From Selenomonadaceae bacterium (GTDB lineage: Bacteria > Bacillota > Negativicutes > Selenomonadales > Selenomonadaceae): a DNA stretch of 64,000 nt. Position numbers and translations under genes: made by a program. Location of the stretch: NCBI GenBank assembly GCA_017614505.1, contig JAGABT010000017.1, forward strand, positions 1 through 64,000. Direction: 5' to 3'. The stretch's first letter is position 1. Each line of letters starts with the position of its first letter. Positions 1-14,100 of the stretch are shown here, piece by piece. Under the pieces are notes generated by a model. The model was not told the origin of the DNA. It worked only from the letters and a program-made list of their open reading frames with translations, and made no database searches.

Positions 1-2110
1 CGGACTTGTAAACGTTGCCGTCGAAGTGCGCGTTCGTCGTAACCGGCGTCGAAATGCCATTCGCCATCGCCAGCTGGTAATTTCCGCCCTTAATCGTGAC
101 ATTTTCGCCCTTGAGATTGTTCGCTGTCAAAGTTACCGTGCTGCCGCTAACCGTGACGCCGTTGGTATTCGCGACGCCGTTCAACGTGAACAAATCGCTT
201 GCCGCTTTTGCCGCCGTGTATTTAATTTCATTGCCGACCAGCGTATAGCCAGCGGTATTGCTCGCGGACTTGTAAACGTTGCCGTCGAAGTGCGCGTTTG
301 TCGTATTCGGCGTGGAAATGCCAGACGCCAGCGCAAGAGTGTAGCCGCTGCCGGTAATCGTTGCATCGCTTTCGCCGAGGTTGCCCGCGCCCAAAGTTAC
401 CGTCGTGCCGCTGATTGAAACTCCCGTGGTATTCTTGACGCCGCTCAGCGTGAACAAATCGCCGCCGCCGGTCGCCGCCGTGTAGCTAACTTCACTCGCG
501 CCAGTCGTCCAGCTCGACGCAGTTTTATCAGCAACGTAGGTGAAGCTGTTCCAGTGCGCGTCAACTTTTGGCGTCACAGTCAAGCTCGAAGTGTCAATTT
601 CGCCGCCGGAAGAAATTGTTATCGTCGAAGGATTTTCTGGCAGAAGTTCATCGGTCGGCTTGAAAATAATCTTGCCGTCCGCGCGGCTGAACATGCTCTC
701 CGTCAAAGTCGCGCCTGACTTCAAGCCGGTTATAATCAAAGTTTCGCCGCCAACTTGCGTCTGCCACTCATACGCGCTGCCGGATTTTGCGTAGCCCGCG
801 CTCGTGCCGCTCAAAGTTACCGCGTTGCCGGACTGCGCGAAGTTAATCGTCGCAACCTGCGCGACATCGTTTCCAAGTTCCAGCGCATAATTGCCGCCGA
901 CAGAAATTCTGCTGTGATTCGCGTCCAGCGCGCCGGTATTAACCGTCACTTTGCTATTCGCAACGAAAATATTTGTGCCGAGTTCAGCGCCGCTGCCCAA
1001 CCCGCTGATTGTGAACGTTGTCGGAGTTGTCGCTGGATTGAACGTGTAAGTCTTGCCGCTGCCCGTGAAATGCGCTGGCGTATAGGCGGAAGTATAGCTG
1101 CCGTTGACCAGCGTCGCCGCAATTTCCGTGCCGTCAGTTTTTCCGTTGAAAGTCAGGCTGAATTTATCGTCGCCGCTCAAAGCTACTGAATAACTCGCCT
1201 CCGCCGTCATATCCAGCGCCGATTCGCTTACCGTGACAGTGCCGCCGCTAATCGTTACGCCGTCCGCAGATTTGATCCCAGTCAGTTCAAATTGCTCGCC
1301 GCCGGTCTGCGCGTTGTAGATGACGCCGGTTGAATCTGTATCGTAATATTCGCCAGTTGCCGCCGCCGTATAATTCAGCGTGCTGCCCGTCAGAACTTTC
1401 GACTCGGAAATAGTTTCAGCCGTGGTTTCAACGTCGCTGTCGAGTTCGACGCTAAACGCGCTGTTGCTCGTTATGCTGACAGATTTTCCGTCCAGCGCCG
1501 CTGCCTTGAATTTGAAGTTGGTAGTATCGCCGTCCGTCACGATAAGATTTTCACCGAGCGCCGCGCTTGAACTCAAATTGGTGAGCGTGAAAGTCTTAGC
1601 CGGAACTGCCGCCGTGTACTTAATTTCGTTATTCTCGAGCGTGTAACCAGCAGACGTGCTTTCGGCGGTGTAAACATTCCCGCTGAGGCTGGCGGCTACA
1701 GTTTGCGGTCCAGAAACGTCTTTCAGCGCAAGATTGTAGCCTTCGGTGATTGTTACGTCAGATTCGCCGAGGTTGCCCTCGTTCAAAGTTACCGTCGTAC
1801 CTTCGACAGAAACGCCGTCGGTATTCGCGACGCCAGTGAGCGTGAACAAAGTGCTTGCCGGAACTTCCGCCGTGTAGCTGATTTTATTATTCGCCAGCGT
1901 GTAACCGGCAGTGCTGCTCTCGGACTTGTAAACATTCTCGTCGAAGTGCGGATCAACCGGCTCCGGCGCAGAAACGCCATCCGCCAATGCCAGCGTCCAG
2001 CCAGTGGTAATTGTCACGTCGGTTTCAGCAAGATTCTCGGCGCCCAGCGTCACCGTCGTACCGCTGACAGAAATTCCGCCCGTCTCTCTGATTCCCTCAA
2101 TCTCGAACTG
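1..2110 (-). repeat. 88-codon repeats of the giant protein
   Basis: Units of about 88 codons (264 bp between the matching points at base 5 and base 269) share GVxNTxGVSVSG, TVTLxxxNLGESDVTI, GYxLALAxG, HFDGNVYKSxS, TAGYTL and NEIKYTAA. Two near-identical units sit at the window edge and two more diverged ones at about 1.7-2.1 kb. The high identity of the edge copies suggests recent expansion, probably continuing outside the window. Confidence 0.7.
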
Positions 2111-5100
2111 AGACTTGCCGGATTCTGCAACGTAGGAAATTTCATCGCCGTTCGCAGAATAATACGCGCCCTGATAAGCCGTGGTGTAGGTCGCTTTTTG
2201 ATTTTCAACCGCGCTCCAATCCGCCGGAATATCTGCCGCCGCCGAAGTAACATTTTCGCCGAGCACAAAGCTGAAACCGTCACCCGTCAACGTGGCAGAT
2301 TTTTCCGCCGTCAACGCGCTCAAAATTTCCTCGCTGGTAACTTTGACTGTTTTGCCGTCAACTTCCACGCCGGAAATCTCGCCGTTGCTAATCGTCAGCG
2401 CCTTGCCAAAATCTACCGTGACACTTTCGCCGCCGCTAGCCGCCGTGTACGTAACAACATTTCCGCTCAGCTCGTAGTAAGGCTTGTAGCTCGCCGTCTT
2501 GTACGTGTAAGCCGTGCCAGCGCCAGAACTCCACGCCGCCGCTTCGTCCAAAGTTTTTTCAGTCAGAATACCATCAGCCAGCGCAAGTTCATAGTCGTCG
2601 GTCGTTGTCAAAGTTATCGTCGTCATTGCCAGCGCCGCCGTGTTCAGAATAACTTTGTTGCCGTCAATCGCTACGCCGAACTTATTGCTCAGACCTTCCA
2701 GCGCGAAACTCTTAGCCGCAACCGGCGCCACGTAAGTCAAGCCGTCGAAGCCGCCGGATTCGCTCGCCGAAGTATAAACCAGCTTGTCGCCTTCAGTCGT
2801 CCAGCCAGCCTCGGTATGAACATTCTTCAGCTCGTCCGCCAAAATAATCGTATAATCCGCTTCGATGACGGAAATATCCGATTCACCGACATTCGCCGCC
2901 GTAAGATGAATTTCGCTGCTTTCAAGGTCAACTTCAATGCCTTCCGTCGATTTCAAGCCGATGACCGTGAACAAATTCTCGCTGCCGCTAACAGAATCGT
3001 AAACAATTTTGCCGTTGCTAATCGCCGCGCCCGCTATCGTGTCACGCTTGTAAGTAAATCCGTCCCAGCCGGTCTCAACCCGCGCGATTCCAATTCCGCC
3101 AATCGTCAAGCCGCCAGCCTTAATCCCGCCGTCGACAGCCTCAAGCGAATCAACCGCAATGATATTACCTTCCGCGTTGTAAAGCTTAATCACATCGCCC
3201 GCCGCAAAATCTTTCGCGGTGAACGAAACAATCGCGTTAATCGTATCAGCGCCAGCGCCGCCGATTATTGTTACATTCGCCCCGCTTATATCAAAGTAGT
3301 CATTACCCGCGCCGCCGTCGATTATCATGTTCGAGGCTTGGTTAATAATATAATCGTGATCGCTCGTGCCGGTGAATTTCTTGATAGTTTCGTCCGTGCC
3401 TTCAGTGATAGTGAACGTATAGTAGTGGTCGCTGACAACAGTCGCGCCGTCCGAAGAAATGTTATCTTTCGACAATACAGTGCCATTTTCCAATGTCATA
3501 CCTTCGACGTTGGCAATGCCGTCAATCTGAATACCCTCCTCGACGGCGACGGACGCGCCACGATATTTTACCAAGGTGATTTCTTTGTAAGCGCCCGCCA
3601 AAGTTTCATCAACGAGTTTCGCGCTGCTGCCGTCAAGCGTCCATTTTGTGCCTTCACTCGACCAGTCGACGCCCTTAATCTCAACGTTATCGCTGACTTC
3701 GTCAATCACGTCGCCCGCGCCAAAGCCTTCAACGTTCAGTTCCGTTACGCTGCCGATAGTAATCGTGTCGTCGCCAAGCGCAGTGTTGACGGTGACACTT
3801 TGCTGGCTGTAGAGCTTGACGGTATTTTCGCCGGTGCCGCCGCTGATTGAGACGTTGTCGCCTTTGCTTTCGATTTCGTCATCGTCCGCGCCGCCAAGAA
3901 TCGTCACGCTGGAGCCTTCGTTGTAAATAATATCTTTGCCCGCGCCGCCGTCGATATAAACGTTGCTGCCATGATTTTCAATGTGATCAGCATTCGCGCT
4001 GCCGAGAATCGTCTTGCCCGTCACGTGGATGTCAAGATCAAACGTGTAGCCGTCGCCGCTGATAATGCTAAGGGTATCGCTCGCGAAATTTTCCTGATAC
4101 AAACAAACAAGGTTATCGCCGCCGAGAGGCGCGCTGGTAATTCCGTCCAGCACAACAGCTTTATTTTCTTCGGGGAAATTATCCTCGCAGAATTTGACAA
4201 CGCCGCCCTCGATGAACGCGCCGCCAATCGTCTGCTCGCCGTAAACGCCAACGCCGCCGGTGATGCTCCATAACTTGCCAGCCGCCGAAAGTTTCGCGCC
4301 CTTAACCATCACAGTATGAGTGCCAGCCGTAAACTTCACGCCGTCTTCTTCCGAGTCAATTCCAGTAATCTCGCCGCCGCTGATACTAATTTCGTCGCCC
4401 GTGCTGAAATCTTCAATCGAAATTTCCGTAACGTTTTCGCCAATGATAATCGTATCGCTGCCCGCGCTGCCAACCACCGTCACGCTGTCGGCGCTCACGC
4501 TGACTTCGCCCGCGCTGTAGAATTTGCCCGCGCCGTTGACGTTGAATTTGTAATCGCCCGCGGTCTTGACGCTGATACCATTTTCGCTGAAGTTCTGCGC
4601 GACGAGTTCAATCGTGCTGCCGGTAACGTTAATGCCTTCGGTTTTGTCGACGCCTTCCAGCTCAGCCAGAATATCGCCGATAATTTCAGGCGGCTCGTAA
4701 ACGATAACGCCGTTGTCGACTTTCACGCCCGCAGTTTTGCCAGAGCCAAGTTTCGCGGTGCCGCTCTCCAGCGTCCAGGTATAATCGTCCGCCGGAAGAT
4801 TCAAGCCGGTAATCGAGACGCCATTGGCAACCACGCCGCCTTCAAAAGTTTCAAGCGAATCGACCGCCGCTGGCATATGAACCGTGTCGCTCGCGCCGAA
4901 GTTTTCAAGCGTAACCGCCTCGACGCCTTCAGCAATGGTAATTTCATCGCCGCCGCCGTTGCCGTCGAAAGTCATTGCGCCTCTGATTGTGACTTTATCC
5001 GCGCCGGTCGTGCCGACGAATTTTTTGCCCTCCGCGCGAACGTAGAACTGGAAATCGCCAGCGTTGTCATTGACGCCCAGACTGTCGCCCGCAAAAGTCC

Positions 5101-8100
5101 CGTCGTCAATCACAACAATGTTTCCGATAACGTCAGGCGCGGAATTTTCAGCTACGCCGCTGAGTTGAATAAGTGCCCTGTCGCTCGTCGCATTTTCAGC
5201 GTAAACAATCTTGCCGCCGTCAATGCTGGCGCCCGCAATCGTCGTCGGCGCGTAGCTCGCCAAAGAAATTTCAGCGTTGTAGCTCCACGCGTTGAGCGTT
5301 TCAGCAATTTTGTTAATGCCGAGAATCGCCACGCTTTTGTTGCCCGCCGCCTCAGCAACCAAATTGCCCGCGCCGTCAAATTCAATCGCCGACGTCGCAA
5401 CGCTATTGTCGCTGGCGTCGATAAGCTGAATCTCATCGCCCGCCGCGAAATCTGTAACGCTGAACGCCGCAACATTTTCCACGTCAACCTTAATCGTGTC
5501 GTTGCCGTCGCCGGAAGTTATCGTCGCGCTGGCGTAGGTCTGAATCACGTCGTCGCCCGCGCCCGCGTCTATCGTCACATTCCGCGCGGTATTCGTAATT
5601 TCGTCAGCCGCCGCCGTGCCGACCACGGAAACATTTTGAATCTCGTTGCGGTAGGCGCCGCTAACCTGTATGAAACTTTCCGCCGTGAGCGCGCCGTCAT
5701 CGTTGAGCGTGACGCTGTAAGTGCCGTCGCTCGCCGTAAGTGCAGTTTCGCCGAATTTCACGCTGTTGAGCTGGAACGCCGCGCCGGTAAGATTTTCCGC
5801 CGCAAGCGCAAAGCTGACTCTGCCGGTAGCGTAAAGGTTGCCGTTGTAAACCTTCAAGCCGTCGCCGCTGAAACTGAAGTGATTCGGCGCGCTGAGTTTG
5901 TAAAGTTTCGTCGCGCCGGTTATCGCAGTTGCGCCGTAGTAGTTCAGATTTTCAATCGCGCTGGTTTCAACGCCGCTGAAAATATCGCTGCCGAGATTGA
6001 GAAGAATGTTGCCCGCGCCGTCGAACGTGCCAGCAAATCCGCTGAGCGCGCTGATTGAGTAGCCGCCCGCGTCAATGTTATTCGCAAGTTTGAACGTCAT
6101 GCCAGCGCAGGTTTTGCCGCCGCCGACGTAAGCCGCTAACGCCTGCAAATCTTCAGCCGTCTTAATCTGATAAGCGTCGTTCTCATACGCAATGTTGCCG
6201 ACTGTCGGAATAATCGTCGCAGAAATTACAACGTCTGCGCTCGGCGTGTAGCTGTACGTGCCGTCGGCATTAGCGGTAAGTTTTGTATCGCCAGCCAGAA
6301 CGTCGCTCTTGACATTGCCTTCAGGAACGAGCGTGACGCTTTCGCCAACCTTCACGAAAACTTTGCCATTTTCCGCGCCCTTGGCAGTCATACCCATCGG
6401 CAGCGTGACTTCATACGCCGGACTGAAGACGTTCACCATTAAACCGCTAAATTCTCCTAAGGACTCGGCGAAGCTGCCATTCAGCACCGGCTCACCATTT
6501 TCATTTTCCCAAATCGTGAACTGGTCATTCGCGCTCGTCCACGACAGATTTGTTTTAACGTCGCCTGACAGAACAGGCGTTGAGATATTGCCGCCGTAAA
6601 AGTTTACCGTGGCTTGCTGATACCCCTGAGTATACTGTCCGAAAAGCCCAAAGTCCACGTGCAATTTACCAATATTGCCGTTTTTGCCGCCCTGCGAATA
6701 AACGTTGAGCACGCTGTTAGCGACTTCGCTGATAATGCCGCTGGTTACCATTTCCGCGCCGTCAGCAAGAATGAGATTGACTTCGCCGTCAAAGCTAAAC
6801 GTGTTGTACATATAGCTAAGACAATTATACCCTACGACTCCGCCAATCTGACCTTTGACAACGTACGTGCCAGCACCCAGATTCATATTATCAGTAGTCA
6901 CCATGTCCTTAGTGAGCGGAATTGCGCTGGTAGTAACCGTTTCGCCGCTGGCATTAATGTACTTGGTAGTTTCCGGCTCAATGTAATTCAGCGAGAAATA
7001 GTTAGCTCCGGTGCTGTCTTCATTGCTCACTAGGTCAGACACAGAAATCTTAATATCGTTTTCGGTAGATTCGATGGCGCTCTTTATGTCGACAGCGGTT
7101 CCCACGGATGCAATATTGCCGCCGTACTGCAGAGCTTTGCCAGCAACCGCCGCCGCATTAACTTTCAGCGAATCACTGCAGCCGTCAAAAGCCTCGCTGT
7201 GAATTGTTGTGACGCTGGCGGGCAGATTAATTTCAGTCAGGCCGGTGCATTTTTCAAAAGCGTCTTCGTCAATCTTCGTGAGCGTCGAAGGCAGGCTGAC
7301 GGATTTAATGCTGGACATTTTCAGGAAGGCGTTCTTGGGAATTTCAGTCACGCCTTCGCTGATAACCAGCTCAAGATTTTCCGCGTCGAAGAGGTCGCTC
7401 ATCAGCCACGGATAATTTCCTTGAGTCATTGCGCCGGTAATCGTCAGCGTAACCTTGCCGGTAGAATCAGCGGTTATCGTGTAGTTATCGCCGCTAATAT
7501 TCAGCAAAGATTTTTTCGCGGCGGGCAGACTGTTCAGCGTCTTAACGAAAATGCCTTTGGGAACGTCAACCGCCGCCAGATTGCTGAGACCGCTTAAAAT
7601 GCCCTCCGCGACGGTAACGCCGCTGCTAATCGCAACTTTCGTAACGCTGGCTTTTTCGTCCGCGCTCAAGTTCCAGTCATTGCTGCTGACTGAGCCGAAG
7701 CCGCTGAAAGTAAGCGTGTCATTTTTCAGCGTCCAGGTCACGTCACCAATCTTGCCGCCGCGCACAACGCTAGCCGTAATTGCTATATCCTTCTCGACAG
7801 TCAGGGAATTTTCCAAATAGCTCTCGACAATGTAGCCGTCCGCCGGAGCCAGCGTCAATTCTGCGCCAGCCTCCGCGTAAGTGTCGCCGCCGACGCTGTA
7901 GGTTGTGCCGCTCGCATTCAAATTCGCGGGCAGTTCAATTTTGTAAACCTGAATCAAATCGTGAGACGCCGCAGTTTCAGCCGTTGCCAGCGCGTAGGTA
8001 TTTTCGCCGCTCTTATAAATGTAATGACCAGCCGTGTCGAAAGTTGCCGCCGCGGGAGCGTCGAAAGCTCCGCCGACCGTGAAACTAACCGTGTTGCCGG

Positions 8101-11100
8101 TAAAGCCGGTCTTTGGCGTCAAAGTCGCCGCGCCGCGGTAATAAGTTGCGCCGCCAATTTCCGCGCTCTCCGCCGCCGAAATCTGATAGCCCGCCGGAAT
8201 TGTCACGCTGTGATAAATATCCGCGCTGGTAATTTCAATATCGCCGCTGAGCTCGACGGGCGCAATCGCTTTGCCAGTGCCAGCATTGAAATTAATCGTG
8301 CCAGCCGCGTAATAATTTTCGGTAATGGCGGTCGGGCTAACGCTGACGCCTTCGGGAACGGTGACTTTGAAAAGTTTCGTGTTGCCGGTCGTAGCCTGAA
8401 CGTCGGCGTAGAAATAGTTGCCGGTGAAAGTGCCCGCGGGCTGAACCGCTTTGCCTTCCACGTCGACGCTGTAGCTGACGATGCCGCCGCCCAGCGCGAT
8501 AACATTTTTAACGGTACCGCTCACGCTCGCGAACAGGTTGCCGCTGAACCCGCTGATAACCTTGCTGTCGCCGTCGAACGTCCCAGCGAAATTCTGAATC
8601 GCGCTGAAGTCAGTTTCGCTCAAATCAATCGCGCCGGTAACCTTGAACGTCTTACCGCTCGTTGCGCCGCCGCTGTTCGCGTAAGCCGCTAGATTCTTCA
8701 AATCGCTCGCGTTACGAATCAGATAAGTTTCGCCGTCTTTGGCAAAAATGTAATTGTCCAGATTTTCAGGACTGTCGTAGCCGGTAACGTCGACGCCAGC
8801 AATTTCGGTAGCGTTGCTGACAATCACCGTGCCGCCGTTGGCTAATGTCAAAACATTGTTCGCGCGGGTATAATTCGCAAGCTCGCCTTCGCTGTCAGTC
8901 AGCCGGACAGGATTTGCGCCAGCGTTGAAAGTCTTGCCGGTAAGGTCGCCGCGCAGTTCAAAGGTGTAACCGCCCTCGTTGCTGGTTACGCTCATTGAAT
9001 CGCCGGAGAAATTCGCCGCCGTCAGAATCACGGTATCTTTCGTAACTTTCGGCTCGCCGGTCACGCCGTCCAGTTCAAAATAAGTTTCGCGGACGTCATT
9101 GGAGCTGTTGTACTTCAAAGTCATAACGTCGAGGTACACGCCCTCAACCGACTTGTTGACGTATTTGCCGCCGTCCCACATATCGCCGTCCGAGTACCGC
9201 TCGACGCCGCTAAGCTTGACGCTGGCTTTAACTTCGCCGTGATTCGTGATGGTGCCGGTTCCGTCGTAAGTGTCCGGCATTTTGTAGGTGAATTTGATAC
9301 CGTCGATTTCGTCCGAAGTAAGTTCAGGAACCAGAATATCAGCATTCTCGGCATCTGTCAGCTTCAGCGCGAAGTTGAATTTAAGTTCGTTGCCCGCGCC
9401 GAGATTATTAATCGTCAAGCCGGTGCAGCCTTCAGCAATTTCAATGTTGCCAACCACGTCGTCCGCAATGTTGAAAGTCTTGCCGCTGAAGGTGCCGCTG
9501 AAAACAAATTTGTAGCCGCCGTCGTTATTTGCCAGCGTTATCGTGTCAGTCTTGAAATTAGCCTCCGTCAAAGTAATCGTGTCGCCCGTGAGTTTTTCTA
9601 AATTCTGGACGCCAGGCAGTTTCACCGTCGTAATGCTTTGAACGATTTCATTGCCGCCAGAGCCTTCCGCGCCGTCGCCGAAAAATTCCTCAGCAACATC
9701 GCCGTTAAATTCTTCCTCAGCAACATCGCCGTTAGAATTTGTAGGAAGCATGAGTTTAATCGCCGGAGTATCAGGCATAGATATCGGCTCACGAGGCAGA
9801 GACGTCGGCTTATGAGGGTTACTCATCGTCGGATTAGTAGGGTTAGAATTCGGCTTAGGAGGGGTAAAATTCGGCCTAACGGGGGCAAGCTGCGGCTCAG
9901 ACTTAAAAATACCTGGAGTAAACCCTATAACATATTCGCCGTCTGCGTTCCAGTAACCGTCTATTTCACTAATGTCTGTGACGCCATACATTTGGATATC
10001 TTTTCCGTCAACTTTGAAGTTCACGCCAATTTCGCCCGTTGAAGCATCTGAACAAGACGTAATTTCAGTTACCTCTAAATCCTTGCCGTCTTTAATGAAG
10101 TAAATCTCGTCGTTTTCGTCCATGTCGGTTATGCGAAATCTGCTGACGTTCGCTATGTCAACTACAACTACGTCGCTGCCGCCGCCGGTCTCTACAGTAG
10201 CGTTGTTGCCAATGTAAATCCAGTCGTTGCCAGCGCCTGTTTTAAAGGTGTTGCTGCTGCCTTTGTCGGCAATGATATCATTGTCAGCCGTAGCGAAGAA
10301 AGTTTTGCCGGTAACGTCACTGTCCAGCAGGAAACTGTAACCGCCAGCATTGCTCTTGACGGAAATTGCTGCGCTGTTCGCAATGTTAGCCGCAGAAATT
10401 ATAATTCCGCCCTCGACAACCGTCGGCTCACTCTTCAGCCCGCTAATTTCAACAAGCGTGGTCTCGCTGGTGTCCGCCGCGAGATATTTGACAACGCCGT
10501 TTTCAATGTAGGCGCCCGCAGTCTGAGCTTGCTGCTTGAGGGTATAAGTGTTGCCGCTGTGGCTCCAGCCTAAATCGCCGTCGCCGCTGACAGACAGATT
10601 ATAAACCTGCGCCTTGGAAGAACCATCGGCGCCATTCAAAATAACCGAGCCGTCCTCATACTGCACAATGTCGGTAACGTCAACCCGCTCGCCGTTACCG
10701 TCCACGAGCTGAATTTCGTCGTCAGCGCCAAAATCCTGAAGGTGAATTTTGCCGCCGTAAATCTGAATCGTATCGCTGCCTTCGCCGCCGCTGACAGTAG
10801 CGCTCTCAGGCGAGTACAGGGTGATAGTGTCATTGCCTTTGCCGCCGTCGATTGTAACATTTTCGTTCCACAAGCCGAGAATAGAATCAGCGCTCGCCGA
10901 GCCGGTGAAAGAGCGGTTGTCGAACAAGTTATCCCAACTGTCCGCCAGATAGAAACTGTAGCCGCCGTTGTTCTCAACCGTGACGCCGGTGCCAGCCACA
11001 TTTTTCCAGCCGAGGCAAACTGTTTTGTCTTCGTCATATACTCTGGGAGCGTTATTCGGGTTCACGCCGTTAAGCACAAGCCCGCTGCTGGTGCCAGGAA

Positions 11101-14100
11101 TTAAGTCGCGGTATTTAATCGTGTTGCCTTCAGCGTAGGCGCCCGCGAGAGTTGCGTTAGCGTAGTAAGTGGCTTTGTCGGTGTCGGTCGCGTCGAACTG
11201 CCAATATCCGCCGCCGGCTTCAGACAATGAATTTATGCCGTAAACACTGTAGCCCACATTATCTGCATAAACGTACAAATGACCATTATCAATTTCCGTT
11301 TTATTCACTTCGCCGGTGTACTGAATCACGTCGCCCGCGCCGAAATTCTCAACAACAACATCATCCTCGGTATAAATTGTGTCGTTGCCTTCGCCGGTGT
11401 TAATCGTGGGGTGTTGCCCTTTGCTGCTGTTGTAGACGTTTTCAATGTAATCGTTGCCCGCGCCGCCGTCGATTGAAACGTTGTGCGAATAATTTAAAAT
11501 GGTATCATCCGCGTTGCTGCCGAAGAAAGTCAAGCCGGTCATATCGCCGTTGAGCCGGATTGTGTAGCCGCCCGCGTTGCTGACAATGCTCGCCGTGTCG
11601 TAGAGGAAATTGTCTCTCGTAAGCTCGATAGTTTTGTCGTAGATTTTGGGCGTGCCGATTATGCCGCTCAAAACAATCTGCGCCGCGCCGCCGATTGAAG
11701 ATTCACGATAAACAATCTGACCGTTGCTGAGAAAGCCGCCCGCCAAAGTCTGATCAACGAGGCTGGAAGTGGCAGGAGAATCTTCGGTGCCTGCAGCGAA
11801 CTGCCAGCCGGTTGTTTCGGCGGAATAAAGCAGACCGTTGACGGTAACGCTGCGATAGCCCGTCTCGAAAACTAAATCGCCGTACTGGTTCGCGCCAACA
11901 TTCGTGATAACTCCGGTGCGTTTGGGATAGTTTGTGAGTGTGTCGTCCGCGCCAAAGCCCAACACCTTGAGAGAGTGGACGTCGTATTCAGCGATTTTGA
12001 TTATGTTACTGCCGCTCGAGGCGTCAACTGTGACGTTGGAGCCTCTTTCAAGATAGATTTCATTATTGCCAGCGCCGCCGTCGATTTTTATATTGGAGCC
12101 GTAGTTTTCAATTGTGTCGTCTCTGCCGTTGGCGGTGAAAGTTTTGCCGTGGTAGTCTGCGTCTGCAGTGCGGAACTCATAGCCGCCGTTGTTGCTGACA
12201 ACGCTGACGCCGTTTTCGCCAAAGTTTTCAGGATACAGCTCTAAGCTATGGTATGTGTATGACCATTTGAATGTCAGACTGTCGGTTGTCGCCAGACCGC
12301 CGAATTCGACACCGGCATCCGGCTGGTTGCTCTCGCGGTATTTGAGAGTGTTGCCGTCAATGTAAAGCCCGCTGGTGGTGCCTGGTCTGTAGGCGTAGAC
12401 GCCGTCAGAAATTTTTTCCCACTCCACGTTCTGCGAAAGAACCGCCGCCGCGCCGTTAATCGTAACGTTACCACCTTCGCTGGGCTCTACCACCACGCCG
12501 CCGCTAACCGTACTAATTCCGTTAATGCTTAAGCGTTCGCCGTTGTAGTCGTAGAAGAAAATTTCGTCGCCGCCGGAGAAATCTTCAAGCGTGAAGTTGT
12601 CGATGTCGTAGGCGTTGACGTGAATGGTATCGTTGTCCGCGCCGGTGTAAATCTTGGTGCCGCTGCCGTTCTTGAGCCAGATGTTATCCGCGCCCGCGCC
12701 GCCGTAAATCGCGTCGTTGCTGCCGTAAATGTAAATGTTATCCGCGCTGTCGCTGCCGGTGAATTTTTGAGCGCCCTCCGCGTTAATATGGAAACTGTAA
12801 CCGCCGTCGTTGCTCTGAACGCTGATGCCGGTCGTTAAGTAGAACGCATTCGTTCCGAGAGTTACCGCGCTACCGTCAAGGCTTATACCGTCAGTCGAAG
12901 TCAGGTTGCCGCTAAGCGCAAGTTTCGTAACTTCGGTCTCGCTGGCGAGATATTCAATCTGGTTGCCGTTTATCGCGAAGCCGGCGTTTCTGCCGACGAT
13001 ATAAGACGCCGTGCCGTCGCTCACACTCCAGCGCTCGGTTATAGATTTTTCCAGACCAACGCCCTTAATCGAAATGCCGTTAACCTTAATGCCGCCGTCA
13101 ATACTTTCGATTTGCTCGGGCGTCACAGTTTCTTCTCCGCTAATTATCTGAATGACATTGCCCGCGTGCAAGCCCACCAGCGAAACATTTGAAACTCCGA
13201 CGTTAATTTGCACGGTATCTTTGCCGTCCGAAACGTCGACCGTGGCGCCGTCTTTTGCAACCCGAACAATATCGTCGCCCGCGCCGCCGTCCACGTAAGA
13301 GTTCGTGGCGGAAATTTGGATTGTATCGTCGTTAACGCCGCCGAAAACTGAAACGCTGTCGCCGGAAATGTCAATGTAGTTTTCGCCGTCACCGCCTTCA
13401 ATTTGAACGCCTGTGCCGCCGCTGTGAATGGAGTCTTTGCCGGAGCCGCCTTCAATCGTAACATTGCTCGCGCTGTTGTAAATGTAGTCGTCGCCGTAGC
13501 CGCCGAGAATTTCAACGCCTGCGCCGCTGTTGTTAATGTTATCCGCGTCGTTGCCGCCGTCAATTATAACGCCTGCGCCGGTGTTGTTAATGTTATCCGC
13601 GCCTGCGCCGCCGTCAATTTTCACGCTGGCGCCGCTGTTGGAAATAGAATCGTCGCCGCCGTTGCCGAAAATCGTCGCGCTGTCTGCCTCGTTAATGAGC
13701 GTGTCGGCGACTTCCGTGCCGTAAAGCACCTTGCCGCTGGCGGTGCTGTCGAGCGCGAAGCTGTAGCCGCCCGCGTTGCTGACAATCGTAACGGTGTCCT
13801 GCGCGAAATTATCTGCGGTAAGCGTGACGGTGTGGCTGTTGAGCCTGCCGCTGAGATTTTTCACGCCGTCCAGTTCGATAGCGTTGCCGGTAAATCTTTC
13901 GCGGAATTTGATAATGTCGTCCTCAATGTAGACGCCGCTGCGGTCGATGTACTGGCTGTAAACCGCGCTGTTCAGCGTGACGGTCTCGTTATCGGCGTTG
14001 ACAGATTCTTTCATAATCCAGCTGCTGGAATCGGTATTGGAAATTTGCGAAATGCCGCCGATTGTAACCTGCCCTTCGTCAACAATGGCAGAAACAGTCG

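Noticed and set aside
1..300. Suspected frameshift between the first two 88-codon repeats
   Set aside because: Careful counting gives exactly 264 bp between matching points, so the frame is kept.
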